Shown here: one piece after another, positions 32,915 through 42,491 of the stretch
Position numbering within the stretch: position 1 is the first letter of the stretch
Layout of the letters: every line of letters starts with the position of its first letter
Source of the DNA: Exiguobacterium sp.
Lineage (GTDB): Bacteria > Bacillota > Bacilli > Exiguobacteriales > Exiguobacteriaceae
Reading direction: 5' to 3'
DNA: 64,000 nt
Assembly (NCBI RefSeq): GCF_020832205.1
Contig: NZ_JAFIFD010000030.1
Span: forward strand, 1 to 64,000
Made by a program: the position numbers and the translations under genes
Notes under the pieces: generated by a model
What the model saw: the letters and a program-made list of their open reading frames with translations, nothing else
What the model was told of the DNA's origin: nothing
Databases searched by the model: none

Positions 32915-34633
32915 ATGTCACACATTAAAGGTATTGGCGCATCTGCAGGAATCGCAGTTGCGAAAGCATTCGTCATGGAGACACCTTCATTTGACATCCC
33001 AACGAACAAAATCGAGGACGTAGCAGCTGAGAAAGCACGCTTCCAAGCAGCCATCGCTCAGTCGAAAACAGAACTCGAAGAAATCCGTGAAATCACACTC
33101 CGTGAACTCGGCGAAGACAAAGCAGAGATTTTCTCGGCTCACTTGCTCATCGTGGAAGATCCGGAAATCGTTTCACAAGTGAACGACAAAATTGAAAGCG
33201 AACACATGAACGCTGCGAAAGCGCTCGACGAAGTCGCTCAAACAATGGTGATGATCTTCGAATCGATGGACAACGAGTACATGCGTGAACGCGCAGCTGA
33301 CGTTCGTGACGTCACAAAACGCGTCATGGCCCACATCCTCGGTGTCACGTTCATGACGCCGGCCTCAATCTCAGAAGAAGTCATCATCATCGCTGAAGAT
33401 TTGACACCGTCTGACACGGCGCAGCTCAACCGTAAATATGTCAAAGGCTTCGCGACGAACATCGGCGGACGCACGTCTCACTCGGCCATCATGTCACGCT
33501 CACTTGAAATCCCTGCCGTCGTCGGGACGAAAGTAGCACTCGAAGAAATCAAAAACGGCGACCTCGTCGTCATCGACGGGACAGAAGGAGACGTCTTCGT
33601 CAATCCGTCTGAAGAACTCGTCAATGAATATAACGCGAAACGCGCTTCATTCGAAGCGTATAAAGAAGAATTGAAGCAACTCGTCAACGAAGAGTCAATC
33701 ACAGCTGACGGCCACAAGGTCAAACTCGCTGCGAACATCGGGACACCGAACGACCTCGAAGGCGTCTTGAAAAACGGTTCTGACGCGATCGGACTTTACC
33801 GTACCGAGTTCCTTTACATGGACTCAGAGACGTTCCCGACCGAAGAAGAACAGTATACAGCTTACAAAACAGTGCTCGAAGGTATGGAAGGCAAACAAGT
33901 CGTCATCCGTACACTCGACATCGGTGGAGATAAAGAATTGTCTTACCTCGACCTTCCGAAAGAAATGAACCCGTTCCTCGGCTACCGCGCGATTCGCCTT
34001 TGCCTTGAGGAAACTGACTTGTTCCGTACGCAACTTCGCGCCCTTCTCCGTGCCTCTGCTCACGGTGACCTCGCCATCATGTTCCCAATGATCGCGACGC
34101 TCGAAGAGTTCCGTGCCGCAAAAGCACTTCTCCTCGAAGAAGAAGCGAAGTTGAAAGCTGAAGGCATCGCTGTCGGCAACTACGAGACAGGGATGATGGT
34201 TGAGATCCCTTCGACTGCCGTCATGGCGAAACAATTCGCGAAAGAAGTCGACTTCTTCTCAGTCGGCACGAACGACTTGATTCAATACACGATGGCAGCG
34301 GACCGGATGAACGAGAAAGTCTCGTACTTGTACCAACCGTTCAACCCGGCCATCTTGAACCTTCTCCACAACGTCATCACAGAAGCACATAAAGCAGGCA
34401 AATGGGTCGGCATGTGTGGCGAGATGGCAGGGGAAGAGCTCGCGATTCCAATCCTTCTCGGACTTGGTCTCGATGAGTTCTCGATGTCAGCTTCGAGCGT
34501 CTTGCGCGCACGTAGCCTCGTGAAACGTTTGACGAAATCGGAAACAGAAGCGATCGTCAACGACGTCTTGAACATGGATACAGCAGAAGAAGTCGTGAAC
34601 TTCCTCAGTGAAAAATTCGATATTAAAAAGTAA
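32915..34633 (+). CDS. ptsI: Phosphoenolpyruvate-protein phosphotransferase (enzyme I)
   Basis: 572 aa. First enzyme of the sugar PTS: takes phosphate from PEP and passes it to HPr. Active-site His is H189 in [13 protein letters not shown]; the PEP-binding C-terminal barrel has FRTEFLYM-like ([11 protein letters not shown]), DIGGDK and the catalytic cysteine in VGMCGEMAG (near residue 500). ATG 32915 follows AGAGAGG; a TTG seven codons earlier is less likely. ptsH is not adjacent, unlike most Firmicutes, while two glucose EII genes lie on the opposite strand. Ends at a bidirectional terminator. Confidence 0.97.
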   Translation: MSHIKGIGASAGIAVAKAFVMETPSFDIPTNKIEDVAAEKARFQAAIAQSKTELEEIREITLRELGEDKAEIFSAHLLIVEDPEIVSQVNDKIESEHMNAAKALDEVAQTMVMIFESMDNEYMRERAADVRDVTKRVMAHILGVTFMTPASISEEVIIIAEDLTPSDTAQLNRKYVKGFATNIGGRTSHSAIMSRSLEIPAVVGTKVALEEIKNGDLVVIDGTEGDVFVNPSEELVNEYNAKRASFEAYKEELKQLVNEESITADGHKVKLAANIGTPNDLEGVLKNGSDAIGLYRTEFLYMDSETFPTEEEQYTAYKTVLEGMEGKQVVIRTLDIGGDKELSYLDLPKEMNPFLGYRAIRLCLEETDLFRTQLRALLRASAHGDLAIMFPMIATLEEFRAAKALLLEEEAKLKAEGIAVGNYETGMMVEIPSTAVMAKQFAKEVDFFSVGTNDLIQYTMAADRMNEKVSYLYQPFNPAILNLLHNVITEAHKAGKWVGMCGEMAGEELAIPILLGLGLDEFSMSASSVLRARSLVKRLTKSETEAIVNDVLNMDTAEEVVNFLSEKFDIKK

Positions 34634-34641
34634 CCTGCTAT

Positions 34642-34682
34642 AAAAATAAGCTTCGTCTCTCGTCGAGACGAAGCTTATTTTT
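34642..34682. terminator. Bidirectional terminator, ptsI / ptsG
   Basis: AAAAATAAGCTTCGTCTC-TCGTC-GAGACGAAGCTTATTTTT, 18-bp perfect stem. Confidence 0.88.
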
Positions 34683-34717
34683 GATTGTTTCAATGGACTG
34701 ATAGAAGCGAAGATACG

Positions 34718-36742
34718 TTACTCGATGCGATCAACAATTTGGAAGTCTAGTTTTTCCCCGATGACGATCGACTCGCCGTACGAGACAATGACCTGTTTCC
34801 CGTCACCATTCGTAAGAATGATTGGTGTGATTAAGGATGGGACCTTGTCTCGTATCGAATCAAGATTGACTTCCAATAGGACGTCACCTGCTTTTACGTG
34901 ATCGCCTTCTTTCACTTTAGCGTCGAAGCCTTCACCCTTAAGGTTGACCGTATCTAGACCGACATGGATGAGAATCTCGCGTCCATCATCCGAGAGCAAT
35001 CCGATGGCATGCTTAGTTGGGAAGAATGTGGTGACTGTGCCGGTGAATGGTGCAACTACTCTTCCATCACTCGGTTCAATCGCAAATCCATCTCCCATCA
35101 TCCGTCCAGAGAAGACTTGGTCCGGTACATCATCAAGCGACAAAATCGTTCCCGACATCGGCGCTAAGAATCCTTCTTCTTCAGGGTTCGACGTACCGGA
35201 TGTGACGACCGGTTTCTCTTTCGGCTTGAACTCGCCCCCTTCGATGATTGCGGCGATTTGAGATTTGAGCGTATCCGACTTCGGTCCAAAGATCGCTTGG
35301 ATGTTGTCACCGACTTCGAGTACGCCAGCTGCACCAAGGTCTTTGAGCAAGTCTTTGTCGACTTGTTTGACGTCGTTCACGGTGACGCGAAGTCGCGTGA
35401 TACAGGCGTCAAGGTGTTTGATGTTCTCAGGCCCACCTAGACCGACGAGTACTTCGTACGGTAAATCATCACCGACGACGGCTCGTGCCACTTTCCCTTC
35501 CGTCGACTCACGACCCGGGATTTTCAAGTCGAACTTTTGAATCGCGAAGCGGAACCCGAAGTAATAGATGACAGCGAACACGAGACCGACTGGAATGACG
35601 AGCCACCAGGCTGTCCGGTTCGGCAACACCCCGAACAACAGGTAGTCGATGAGTCCGCCCGAGAACGTCATCCCGATTTTCACGTTCAGTAAGTGCATCG
35701 TCATAAAGGATAGTCCGGCAAATACGGCGTGAATACCGAAAAGAAGCGGCGCGACGAAGACGAACGAGAACTCGACCGGCTCCGTGATCCCTGTCAAGAA
35801 CGATGTCAATGCGGCAGAGAAGTATAACCCTTCGACGTTTTTCCGACGTTCTTTCGGTACGGTGTGATACATCGCGAGACAGGCAGCCGGCAACCCGAAC
35901 ATCATGAACGGGAATTTCCCTGTCATATACGTCCCGGCCGTGAACTCGACACCGTCACGCAATTGGGCGAAGAAGATCCGTTGGTCCCCTTGTACGAGAT
36001 CACCGGCTTGGTTCGTATATTCTCCGAACTGGAACCAAAACGGAGAGTACCAGATGTGATGAAGCCCGAACGGAATCAATGACCGTTCGACCAATCCGAA
36101 GACGAATGCCGAAACCGCCACGTTCGCCTCGATGATCGTGCGTGAGAACGTGTTGATCCCGACCCCAATCGGCGGCCAGATGTAGGCGAGCGCGATACCG
36201 ACGACCAAGCTGAAAGCTGCCGTGGCAATCGGGACGAACCGCTTCCCGGCGAAGAACCCTAAAAACTCCGGCAACTTGATGTTGAAGTATTTGTTGTAGG
36301 CAAATGCGGCAATCAGACCAGCGATAATCCCCCCGAACACCCCCATCTGGAGCGTCGGAATCCCGAGCACCGTCGCATACTGCGGGTCCCCTTGGACGAT
36401 TTCCGAGGTAATCCCGTTCCACGTGCTGATGACTTTGTTCATAATCAAATACCCGACGATAGCTGCTAACCCGGCGACACCGTCCCCGTTGGCAAGCCCG
36501 ATGGCGACCCCGACGGCGAACAACAGACCTAAGTTGGCAAACACGATATCCCCGGCATCGGTCATGACCTGCCAGATGAGAACGAGTGAATCGTTTGCCA
36601 AGAAAGGTAAGAGTGCAACGAGATCAGGATTTTGGAATGCGGTACCGAACGCCAGTAAGAGACCGGCTGCCGGCAAAATCGCAACCGGAAGCATGAGTGC
36701 CTTCCCGATCCGTTGCAAAACACCAAACACTTTCTTCCACAT
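34718..36742 (-). CDS. ptsG: Glucose PTS enzyme IICBA
   Basis: 674 aa membrane permease fused to its phosphotransfer domains. EIIC spans residues 1-405 ([32 protein letters not shown]); EIIB follows with phosphocysteine C447 ([11 protein letters not shown]); EIIA fills the last 150 residues with H578 (TKHAIG) and phospho-His H593 (ILIHVGLDTVNL), spaced 15 as in EIIA-Glc. Takes up and phosphorylates glucose. Downstream of a paralogue that lacks EIIA; a terminator and a cre-like site in the gap give it its own control by CcpA. RBS AAAGGAGGG before ATG. Confidence 0.94.
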   Translation of the reverse strand: MWKKVFGVLQRIGKALMLPVAILPAAGLLLAFGTAFQNPDLVALLPFLANDSLVLIWQVMTDAGDIVFANLGLLFAVGVAIGLANGDGVAGLAAIVGYLIMNKVISTWNGITSEIVQGDPQYATVLGIPTLQMGVFGGIIAGLIAAFAYNKYFNIKLPEFLGFFAGKRFVPIATAAFSLVVGIALAYIWPPIGVGINTFSRTIIEANVAVSAFVFGLVERSLIPFGLHHIWYSPFWFQFGEYTNQAGDLVQGDQRIFFAQLRDGVEFTAGTYMTGKFPFMMFGLPAACLAMYHTVPKERRKNVEGLYFSAALTSFLTGITEPVEFSFVFVAPLLFGIHAVFAGLSFMTMHLLNVKIGMTFSGGLIDYLLFGVLPNRTAWWLVIPVGLVFAVIYYFGFRFAIQKFDLKIPGRESTEGKVARAVVGDDLPYEVLVGLGGPENIKHLDACITRLRVTVNDVKQVDKDLLKDLGAAGVLEVGDNIQAIFGPKSDTLKSQIAAIIEGGEFKPKEKPVVTSGTSNPEEEGFLAPMSGTILSLDDVPDQVFSGRMMGDGFAIEPSDGRVVAPFTGTVTTFFPTKHAIGLLSDDGREILIHVGLDTVNLKGEGFDAKVKEGDHVKAGDVLLEVNLDSIRDKVPSLITPIILTNGDGKQVIVSYGESIVIGEKLDFQIVDRIE

Positions 36743-36795
36743 CTTGGTTCCCTCCTTTTGTCAGAATACTTACTTTTCCCCATCTGACATATGGC

Positions 36796-36809
36796 TGAAA
36801 CCGTTTCCC
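36796..36809. promoter_or_regulatory. cre-like site before the IICBA gene
   Basis: Minus strand GGGAAACGGTTTCA, palindromic core GAAACGGTTTC, close to the CcpA consensus. It lies between a weak TTGTGT -35 and CATATG -10. Confidence 0.5.
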
Positions 36810-36814
36810 GACAC

Positions 36815-36842
36815 AAAAAAGCCAACCCACGAAGGATTGGCT
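36815..36842 (-). terminator. IICB gene terminator
   Basis: Minus strand AGCCAATCC-TTCGT-GGGTTGGCT followed by TTTTTG. Confidence 0.85.
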
Positions 36843-36854
36843 CATACGTTTACA

Positions 36855-38381
36855 TTAGTTTGCTTTCTTTTCGTTACCTGAAGCGATGACCGCTTGCATT
36901 TCTGATTTCAATGCATCCGAACGCGGACCGAAGATGGCTTGAATGTTGTTTCCGACTTCAAGGACACCAGCTGCGCCGAGGCGTTTCAACTCTTCTTTGT
37001 TTACTTGGTTCTTATCTTTAACTTCAACGCGGAGACGTGTGATACATGCGTCTAGGTGTTTGATGTTTTGCGAACCACCGAAACCAACGAGGATATCTTG
37101 TGCAAGTTCCGAACCAGTAGCTGTTGATTGCTCAACGACTTCATCTTCACGGCCCGGTGTTTTAAGGTTGAACTTGCGGATTACGAAACGGAATCCGAAG
37201 TAGTAAACGACTGCGAATACGAGACCGACCGGAATGACGAGCCACCAGTCTGTACGGTTAGGAAGAACACCGAAGAGAAGGTAGTCGATCAAACCGCCCG
37301 AGAACGTCATCCCGATTTTGACGTTCAAGATGTGCATGACCATGAATGAAAGGCCAGCGAAAACGGCGTGTACTGCGAACAAGAGTGGAGCGACGAACAA
37401 GAATGAGAACTCGATCGGCTCAGTGATACCAGTCAAGAACGATGTAAGTGCTGCCGAAGCCAAGAGACCACCGACGACTGCTTTACGTTCAGGACGTGCT
37501 TCATGGTACATCGCGAGTGCTGCTGCTGGAAGACCGAACATCATGAACGGGTATTTACCAGTCATGAACGTACCAGCTGTAAGTTCAGCGCCGTCACGAA
37601 TTTGTGCGAAGAAGATCGCTTGGTCACCACGGACGATCGTACCCGCTGCATCCGTGTACGAGCCGAACTCGAACCAGAACGGCGAGTAGAAGATGTGGTG
37701 AAGACCGAACGGGATCAAAGAACGTTCAATCAAACCGAAGACGAACGCCGCGAGCGTGCGGTTTTCAGTCAACATGAAGTTTGAGAATGAGTTCAAGCCG
37801 TGCTGAACTGGTGGCCAGATGAGAAGCATGACGAAACCAGCGACGACTGCCAAAACAGCCGTGACGATTGGGACGAAACGCTTACCAGCGAAAAAGCCAA
37901 GGAATTGCGGTAGTTGAATGTTGAAGTATTTGTTATACGCCCAGGCGGCAATCAGACCGACGATGATACCACCGAATACCCCTGTTTGAAGTGTTGGGAT
38001 ACCAAGAACTGACGCGTAAGCCGGGTCACCTTGTGCGATAATTTCAGGCGTGAGCTCGAGCCACACACCCATAACTTTGTTCATGATGAGGAACCCGACG
38101 ATAGCTGCGAGTCCGGCAACGCCGTCCCCTGCTAAACCGATCGCGACACCGACAGCGAACAAGAGTGCCAAGTTCGAGAAGATAATGCCACCCGCTTGCT
38201 CCATGAGCTGAGCGAATTTCACGACGCCTGCGTTCGTTAACCAACCAGCGCGTGATGTAAGGGCCGGGTTTTGCATCGCGTTACCGAATGCAAGAAGAAG
38301 ACCGGCGGCCGGCAAGATCGCAACAGGAAGCATAAGCGCTTTACCGACTTTTTGAAGAACACCAAAAATCTGCTTAAACAT
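36855..38381 (-). CDS. Glucose-type PTS enzyme IICB (paralogue without EIIA)
   Basis: 508 aa. Strongly similar to the neighbouring EII along its whole length (same [36 protein letters not shown] blocks) but ends after the EIIB domain (C446 in [11 protein letters not shown]; last residues ASGNEKKAN). It must borrow an EIIA, most simply from the adjacent IICBA protein. ATG 38381 has AAAGGAGG seven bases upstream. The leader contains a GlcT antiterminator target and terminator, so its expression is induced via GlcT. Substrate is probably glucose, though a related sugar is possible. Confidence 0.92.
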   Translation of the reverse strand: MFKQIFGVLQKVGKALMLPVAILPAAGLLLAFGNAMQNPALTSRAGWLTNAGVVKFAQLMEQAGGIIFSNLALLFAVGVAIGLAGDGVAGLAAIVGFLIMNKVMGVWLELTPEIIAQGDPAYASVLGIPTLQTGVFGGIIVGLIAAWAYNKYFNIQLPQFLGFFAGKRFVPIVTAVLAVVAGFVMLLIWPPVQHGLNSFSNFMLTENRTLAAFVFGLIERSLIPFGLHHIFYSPFWFEFGSYTDAAGTIVRGDQAIFFAQIRDGAELTAGTFMTGKYPFMMFGLPAAALAMYHEARPERKAVVGGLLASAALTSFLTGITEPIEFSFLFVAPLLFAVHAVFAGLSFMVMHILNVKIGMTFSGGLIDYLLFGVLPNRTDWWLVIPVGLVFAVVYYFGFRFVIRKFNLKTPGREDEVVEQSTATGSELAQDILVGFGGSQNIKHLDACITRLRVEVKDKNQVNKEELKRLGAAGVLEVGNNIQAIFGPRSDALKSEMQAVIASGNEKKAN

Positions 38382-38469
38382 GATAAATCCTCCTTTTGAA
38401 ATGGTTTGTACGGAAAGACGACTGTAGATGTCAGACAACCGACGTATCTAAACGTTTTCATAATAAACG

Positions 38470-38581
38470 TTTATAAAAACAGAAACAGGCATGAACAAGG
38501 GATAGAACGTAGACCTCTCCCAATGGAGAAATCGTAAGCCGTTCCACTCCTTACTCATGCCTGATCGAATCAGTAACACGT
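38470..38581 (-). promoter_or_regulatory. GlcT RAT element and overlapping terminator
   Basis: On the minus strand the RAT runs from ACGTGTTACTG to CAGGCATGAGT (38553-38581), very close to the B. subtilis ptsG target. Its 3' part is also the 5' arm of a long terminator: CAGGCATGA...TCATGCCTG (38556-38564 with 38486-38494), extended inward by AAGGaGTgGAACG/CGTTCTATCCCTT, then T-rich. Bound GlcT would block terminator formation. Confidence 0.88.
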
Positions 38582-38598
38582 AAGATACGTGGTATCAG

Positions 38599-39444
38599 TT
38601 ATCTACTTGTAAGGCGCTGGAGATGCATCGTCAAATATGTCGCTTCACCTCGCGGGACAGGACGCTTTAACTCGCGTTCCATGATACCCATCAGCTCCCA
38701 AGCAGTACTATAGCATAGCGGATATTCTTCACGCAATACCTTTTCTATTTTTTGTGGAGCCTCGACGAGCTCACCGGTCGCAACCCGCTCAACGGCGTAC
38801 CTTAAGTGCCGAAGTAAGCGCTTATAATCGAGTGAAGTCCGGTCCATTTTGACGTTCAACCGACTCTCAATCGTCTGAACGATTTGCCCGATGATTTGAT
38901 TGTGACGGTTCACTTCGAGCACATTTTTAAACGTCGTCGCCGAATGGATATGAAGGGCGATGAACCCGACCTCGGCGTCCGGCAACAATACGTCGAGCCG
39001 TTCATGAATCATATCGACGATGCGTTCGGCGAGTGCGTACTCATTCGGATAAAGCGATTCGGTCTCGAGCAAGAACGGATTTGTCACTTCCATCCCTTGT
39101 TCGATTCGTTTCATCGTGAAGAACAAGTGGTCGGTCAAGCCGATATGGATATGTTCATCGACTTTCTTGCCTGTACTCATCTCGATGAAGCCGACAATCT
39201 CTTGCATGAACGCGATGAAATCCTCGTCGACGTGCTTGACGAGTTCACGGTACTGCGACTGTTCTTCTTTATCGGTCAACTGATACACTTTCTCCGGGAC
39301 GCTGGCGGGGTCGACGAGATCGCCTGCCTTCTTGCCAAAGCCAATCCCCTTACCGAGTAGAATGACTTCCGGATCCGTATCATGTTGACAAATGACAACG
39401 CTATTATTCAACACTTTTTTGATCGTATACATCGGTAATGTCAT
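38599..39444 (-). CDS. glcT: PtsGHI antiterminator GlcT
   Basis: 281 aa BglG-family regulator. N-terminal CAT RNA-binding domain (residues 1-60: KKVLNNSVVIC, GKGIGFGKKAGD), then PRD1 (about 70-175, HIHIGLTDHLFF) and PRD2 (about 180-281, with HSATTF before and TYLTMHLQRL at the end). Phosphorylation of PRD histidines by the PTS controls its activity; active dimers bind the RAT and allow transcription of the EII gene just downstream. The first ATG is kept (AAGGG, 11-nt spacing); one four codons later lacks its own RBS. Confidence 0.93.
   Translation of the reverse strand: MTLPMYTIKKVLNNSVVICQHDTDPEVILLGKGIGFGKKAGDLVDPASVPEKVYQLTDKEEQSQYRELVKHVDEDFIAFMQEIVGFIEMSTGKKVDEHIHIGLTDHLFFTMKRIEQGMEVTNPFLLETESLYPNEYALAERIVDMIHERLDVLLPDAEVGFIALHIHSATTFKNVLEVNRHNQIIGQIVQTIESRLNVKMDRTSLDYKRLLRHLRYAVERVATGELVEAPQKIEKVLREEYPLCYSTAWELMGIMERELKRPVPRGEATYLTMHLQRLTSR
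38606..38634 (-). promoter_or_regulatory. IICB gene promoter inside the glcT 3' end
   Basis: Minus strand TTGACG (38629-38634), 17-nt spacer, TACAAG (38606-38611), directly upstream of the RAT and inside the last codons of glcT. Confidence 0.55.
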
Positions 39445-39523
39445 TCGTATCGCATCCCTTACTAATTAAATCGTTATCTTATCTAGTATATCGGTTCAGC
39501 TTCTAAAAAAGTAGGCGGAAAAC

Positions 39524-39551
39524 AAAAAAGACGAACATTTCTGTCGTCTTT
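39524..39551 (-). terminator. yuiB terminator
   Basis: Minus strand AAAGACGA...TTCGTCTTTTTTG (stem closed by AGACGA/TCGTCT), immediately after the yuiB stop. Confidence 0.75.
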
Positions 39552-39867
39552 AGAACATCGAATAACCGCTCTTGCGCAAAAATCGAATCGTCACGCCAGC
39601 CAAAATGGTGCCGAGCAAGCCGAAACCGAGCATGAAGATGTCAAGAAACTGCAGCCCGAGCAGACGTTCATATACGTTCGCGAGTGCCGTCGACGTCTCT
39701 GTGACGTAACTTGAGAGCTTGACGTTATCAATCATCAAAATGACGAAAATCGGATAGATGAACACGAGCGTCCATGTTTTTTTCAGCAACATGTTCAAGA
39801 TGAAGCCGATGCTAAAGAAGATGACCAAATATAAAATCGCGCCGATGACGGCCTGGATGATATGCAT
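39550..39867 (-). CDS. YuiB-like membrane protein
   Basis: 105 aa with three or four hydrophobic helices (AVIGAILYLVIFFSIGFILNMLL, TLVFIYPIFVILMI, FMLGFGLLGTILAGVTIRFL) and a short polar tail (RKSGYSMF). B. subtilis YuiB has the same length and the same neighbour (NADH dehydrogenase). Function unknown. RBS AAGGGGG seven bases before ATG. Lies downstream of ndh but separated by a strong terminator. Confidence 0.75.
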   Translation of the reverse strand: MHIIQAVIGAILYLVIFFSIGFILNMLLKKTWTLVFIYPIFVILMIDNVKLSSYVTETSTALANVYERLLGLQFLDIFMLGFGLLGTILAGVTIRFLRKSGYSMF

Positions 39868-39947
39868 GCGATTGCCCCCTTTTCCCGATATCTATTATAC
39901 CGAATCGCCTTCCGCTTGGTCAAAGAAGTTCGCCGGATTGTCGACAT

Positions 39948-39980
39948 GAAAAAGCAGCCCGTTCTCACGAACGGGCTGCG
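39948..39980 (-). terminator. ndh terminator
   Basis: Minus strand GCAGCCCGTTC-GTGA-GAACGGGCTGC followed by TTTTTC. Confidence 0.85.
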
Positions 39981-39996
39981 CGTTGGCTCAACTGAA

Positions 39997-41208
39997 TTAG
40001 AACTTACCCTTTTTAAGGACAAGACCATATTTCTTGAGCTCGATGAAGTGTTTGTTGTCGATCACTTTCTTCATGAATGAAGCGTTGCGACCGAAGATTT
40101 TTTTGCCCATGACGATACCAATTCCGTCGTTATGGCCAAGTGATGCGACTGTCCCTTTGCTCTCATACGTGAACTTCGAAGTCGATTTTCCGTTGATGAG
40201 CGCCGCGATGTTTTTCGCAACGTTATGAGCTTGTTGCGTCGCGATTTGGGCTGTCGGCGGGTATGGGCGGTTTGATACCGGGTCCATGACAGCTGAGCAG
40301 TCACCGATGATGAAGACGTTGTCGTGACCAGGGGCACGGTTATCCGCTTCGACCATGACGCGGTTACGGACCGCTTCAAAGCCAGACTTCTCGATGATCG
40401 GGCTACCGCTGACGCCGCCTGTCCAAAGGATCGTGTTCGCCGCGATCGTCTCGGTCGTGTCGCCTTGGAGTGGGCCGAACGTGACGAGACCAGGCTCAAC
40501 GCCTTTGATCCCGTTGCCGAGTTTCATTTCGACGCCGTTACGCTCGAGCCATTTCTGCGCGTACGTCGTGAGTTCCGGGTCGAAACCTGGAAGAACCGTT
40601 GGCGCCGCCTCGATGTTGACGATGCGAACCGCTTCACGCGGTACATCGTACTGCTTGCAAAGCTCAGGGATCCGGTTGACGAGCTCACCGAGGAACTCGA
40701 TTCCTGTGAACCCTGCGCCACCGACGACGATCGTCACGTATGAACGGTCAGTCGAACCGTTTGATTTATATTCTGAGAACGAGTACTCAATGTGGTTTTT
40801 GATTTTACGAACGCTGTTGAGTGAGCTGATCGTCATCGCGTTCTCTTTGAGACCTGGAATACCGAACGTTTCAGGTACGCCACCGAGTGCAAAGACGACA
40901 TAATCGTATTCAACCGTCGAACCGTCTTCGAGCAACACTTGTTTAGCCGTAGTATCGACGCGATCGACGATCCCTTTGACAAATTTCACACGTGACGGGT
41001 TCACGACGTCGTTAATGTAAACGCGCGCTTGTTCCGGTTTCATCGTTCCTGCCGCCGGCTCGTGAAGCCACGTCGTCTGGTAATGGTAATCATGCTTGTT
41101 GATCAGCGTGATGTTCGCATCTCCGGCTGAAAGTGTCTTCTGAAGATTGACTGCTGTGATAAGCCCGCCAAAACCTGCGCCGAGAATAACAATGTTAGGT
41201 CGTTTCAT
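39997..41208 (-). CDS. ndh: Type II NADH dehydrogenase
   Basis: 403 aa membrane-associated flavoprotein that oxidises NADH and reduces menaquinone without pumping protons. FAD-binding VILGAGFGGL (residues 6-15), NADH-binding VVGGAGFTGIEF (near 165), and the second FAD contact NVFIIGDCSAV (near 305), followed by the quinone-site PPTAQIATQQA pattern characteristic of NDH-2. C-terminal amphipathic region with KYGLVLKKGKF for membrane contact. ATG 41208 has AAGGTGG eight bases upstream; longer starts at 41256 add non-family residues. A Rex-like operator lies upstream. Confidence 0.93.
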   Translation of the reverse strand: MKRPNIVILGAGFGGLITAVNLQKTLSAGDANITLINKHDYHYQTTWLHEPAAGTMKPEQARVYINDVVNPSRVKFVKGIVDRVDTTAKQVLLEDGSTVEYDYVVFALGGVPETFGIPGLKENAMTISSLNSVRKIKNHIEYSFSEYKSNGSTDRSYVTIVVGGAGFTGIEFLGELVNRIPELCKQYDVPREAVRIVNIEAAPTVLPGFDPELTTYAQKWLERNGVEMKLGNGIKGVEPGLVTFGPLQGDTTETIAANTILWTGGVSGSPIIEKSGFEAVRNRVMVEADNRAPGHDNVFIIGDCSAVMDPVSNRPYPPTAQIATQQAHNVAKNIAALINGKSTSKFTYESKGTVASLGHNDGIGIVMGKKIFGRNASFMKKVIDNKHFIELKKYGLVLKKGKF

Positions 41209-41257
41209 GTTCATTTCCACCTTATGTTTCATAGTTTTGTTTTCTTGAACAACCATG

Positions 41258-41275
41258 TTGTGTGTTTTTTCACAT
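41258..41275. promoter_or_regulatory. Rex-like operator upstream of ndh
   Basis: TTGTGT-GTTTTT-TCACAT, ten of twelve positions of the Rex half-sites TTGTGA/TCACAA. Two further GTTCACAAT copies (about 41281 and 41318) lie in the same ndh/yumC divergent region. Rex senses NADH/NAD and is known to control ndh in B. subtilis. Confidence 0.5.
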
Positions 41276-41475
41276 GATTGTTCACAATAAAGCCTAAACC
41301 TTGTTCAACCAATGTTCACAATTGCTTCTATGTCATTGTACGCTCTTTGTTTCGTTTTCTCAATGGAAAAGCTTATCTTCTTGATTTTTTTTTGAACGTG
41401 TAGCATGTTTGTACAGAATGGATTTAATTGACGATTGTCACTATAATAGATGTATACGTTTTGAGGAGGAATTCG

Positions 41476-42453
41476 ATGAAATCGACGAAAGATGTGATCA
41501 TCATCGGTGGCGGCCCGGTCGGACTGTTCACCGCATTTTATGCAGGTATGCGACAACTCGATGCGACGTTGATTGAAAGTTTGCCACAACTAGGCGGACA
41601 ATTATCAACGCTCTATCCAGAAAAATATATTTACGACATCGCCGGCTTCCCGAAAGTGAAAGCCCAAGATTTGATTGACCAGCTGAAAGCTCAGGCTGAC
41701 CAGTTCGAGCAAGACTACCGTTTAGGCGAGACCGTCGAGACAGTCGAACGTCTCGAAGACGGCACGTTCCACATTACGACGAACAAAGACGAATACCACA
41801 CGAAAGCGATCATCATCACTGCTGGGAACGGGGCATTCGCCGCACGTCCGCTCGGAATTGATGGTTGTGAAGACTTTGCGAACCTTCATTATTTCGTCGA
41901 CAACATGGAGAAATTCCGTGACCGCCGCGTCATGATCGCCGGTGGTGGCGACTCAGCCGTCGACTGGGCGCTCATGCTTGAAGGCATCGCCAAAGAAGTT
42001 CATATCGTCCACCGCCGCGACCGTTTCCGTGCCCACGAGCACACGGTCGAACAGATGAAGGCGTCGACGATCAACGTCTGGACACCATACAATATCGAAT
42101 CACTCTCAGGTGAGACGCACATCGAATCGGTCGAATTGACCGACAAAGACGGTGCATCAAAATTCGTCGAGATCGACGACCTCATCTGCAACTACGGTTT
42201 CGTCTCGTCACTCGGCCCGATCAAGAACTGGGGCATGGAGTTCGAGAAAAACACGATCCGCGTCGACTCGCGCATGGAGACGACGGTCGCCGGTATCTTC
42301 GCATGCGGTGACATCGCCACGTACGAAGGAAAAGTGAAACTGATCGCGACTGGCTTCGGAGAAGCCCCGATCGCCATCAACCAAGTGAAGCAGCTCGTCG
42401 ACCCGACAGCGCGCCACCCGCAACACTCGACCTCGGTATTTGCCGGGAAATAA
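41476..42453 (+). CDS. yumC: Ferredoxin/flavodoxin-NADP reductase (YumC type)
   Basis: 325 aa thioredoxin-reductase-like FNR without redox cysteines. FAD motif [10 protein letters not shown] (residues 9-18), NADPH motif [11 protein letters not shown] (near 157) with [10 protein letters not shown] for the phosphate, and [14 protein letters not shown] near 277. Transfers electrons between NADPH and ferredoxin or flavodoxin; it could serve the flavodoxin of the nrd operon, though that is inference. ATG 41476, RBS GAGGAGG six bases upstream. Divergent from ndh, as found in Bacillus relatives. Confidence 0.92.
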   Translation: MKSTKDVIIIGGGPVGLFTAFYAGMRQLDATLIESLPQLGGQLSTLYPEKYIYDIAGFPKVKAQDLIDQLKAQADQFEQDYRLGETVETVERLEDGTFHITTNKDEYHTKAIIITAGNGAFAARPLGIDGCEDFANLHYFVDNMEKFRDRRVMIAGGGDSAVDWALMLEGIAKEVHIVHRRDRFRAHEHTVEQMKASTINVWTPYNIESLSGETHIESVELTDKDGASKFVEIDDLICNYGFVSSLGPIKNWGMEFEKNTIRVDSRMETTVAGIFACGDIATYEGKVKLIATGFGEAPIAINQVKQLVDPTARHPQHSTSVFAGK

Positions 42454-42491
42454 AAAATTGGCCTCTCATCGTTGATGAGAGGCCAATTTTT
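42454..42491. terminator. Bidirectional terminator, yumC / epimerase
   Basis: AAAATTGGCCTCTCATC-GTT-GATGAGAGGCCAATTTTTT, 16- to 17-bp stem overlapping the epimerase stop. Confidence 0.88.
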
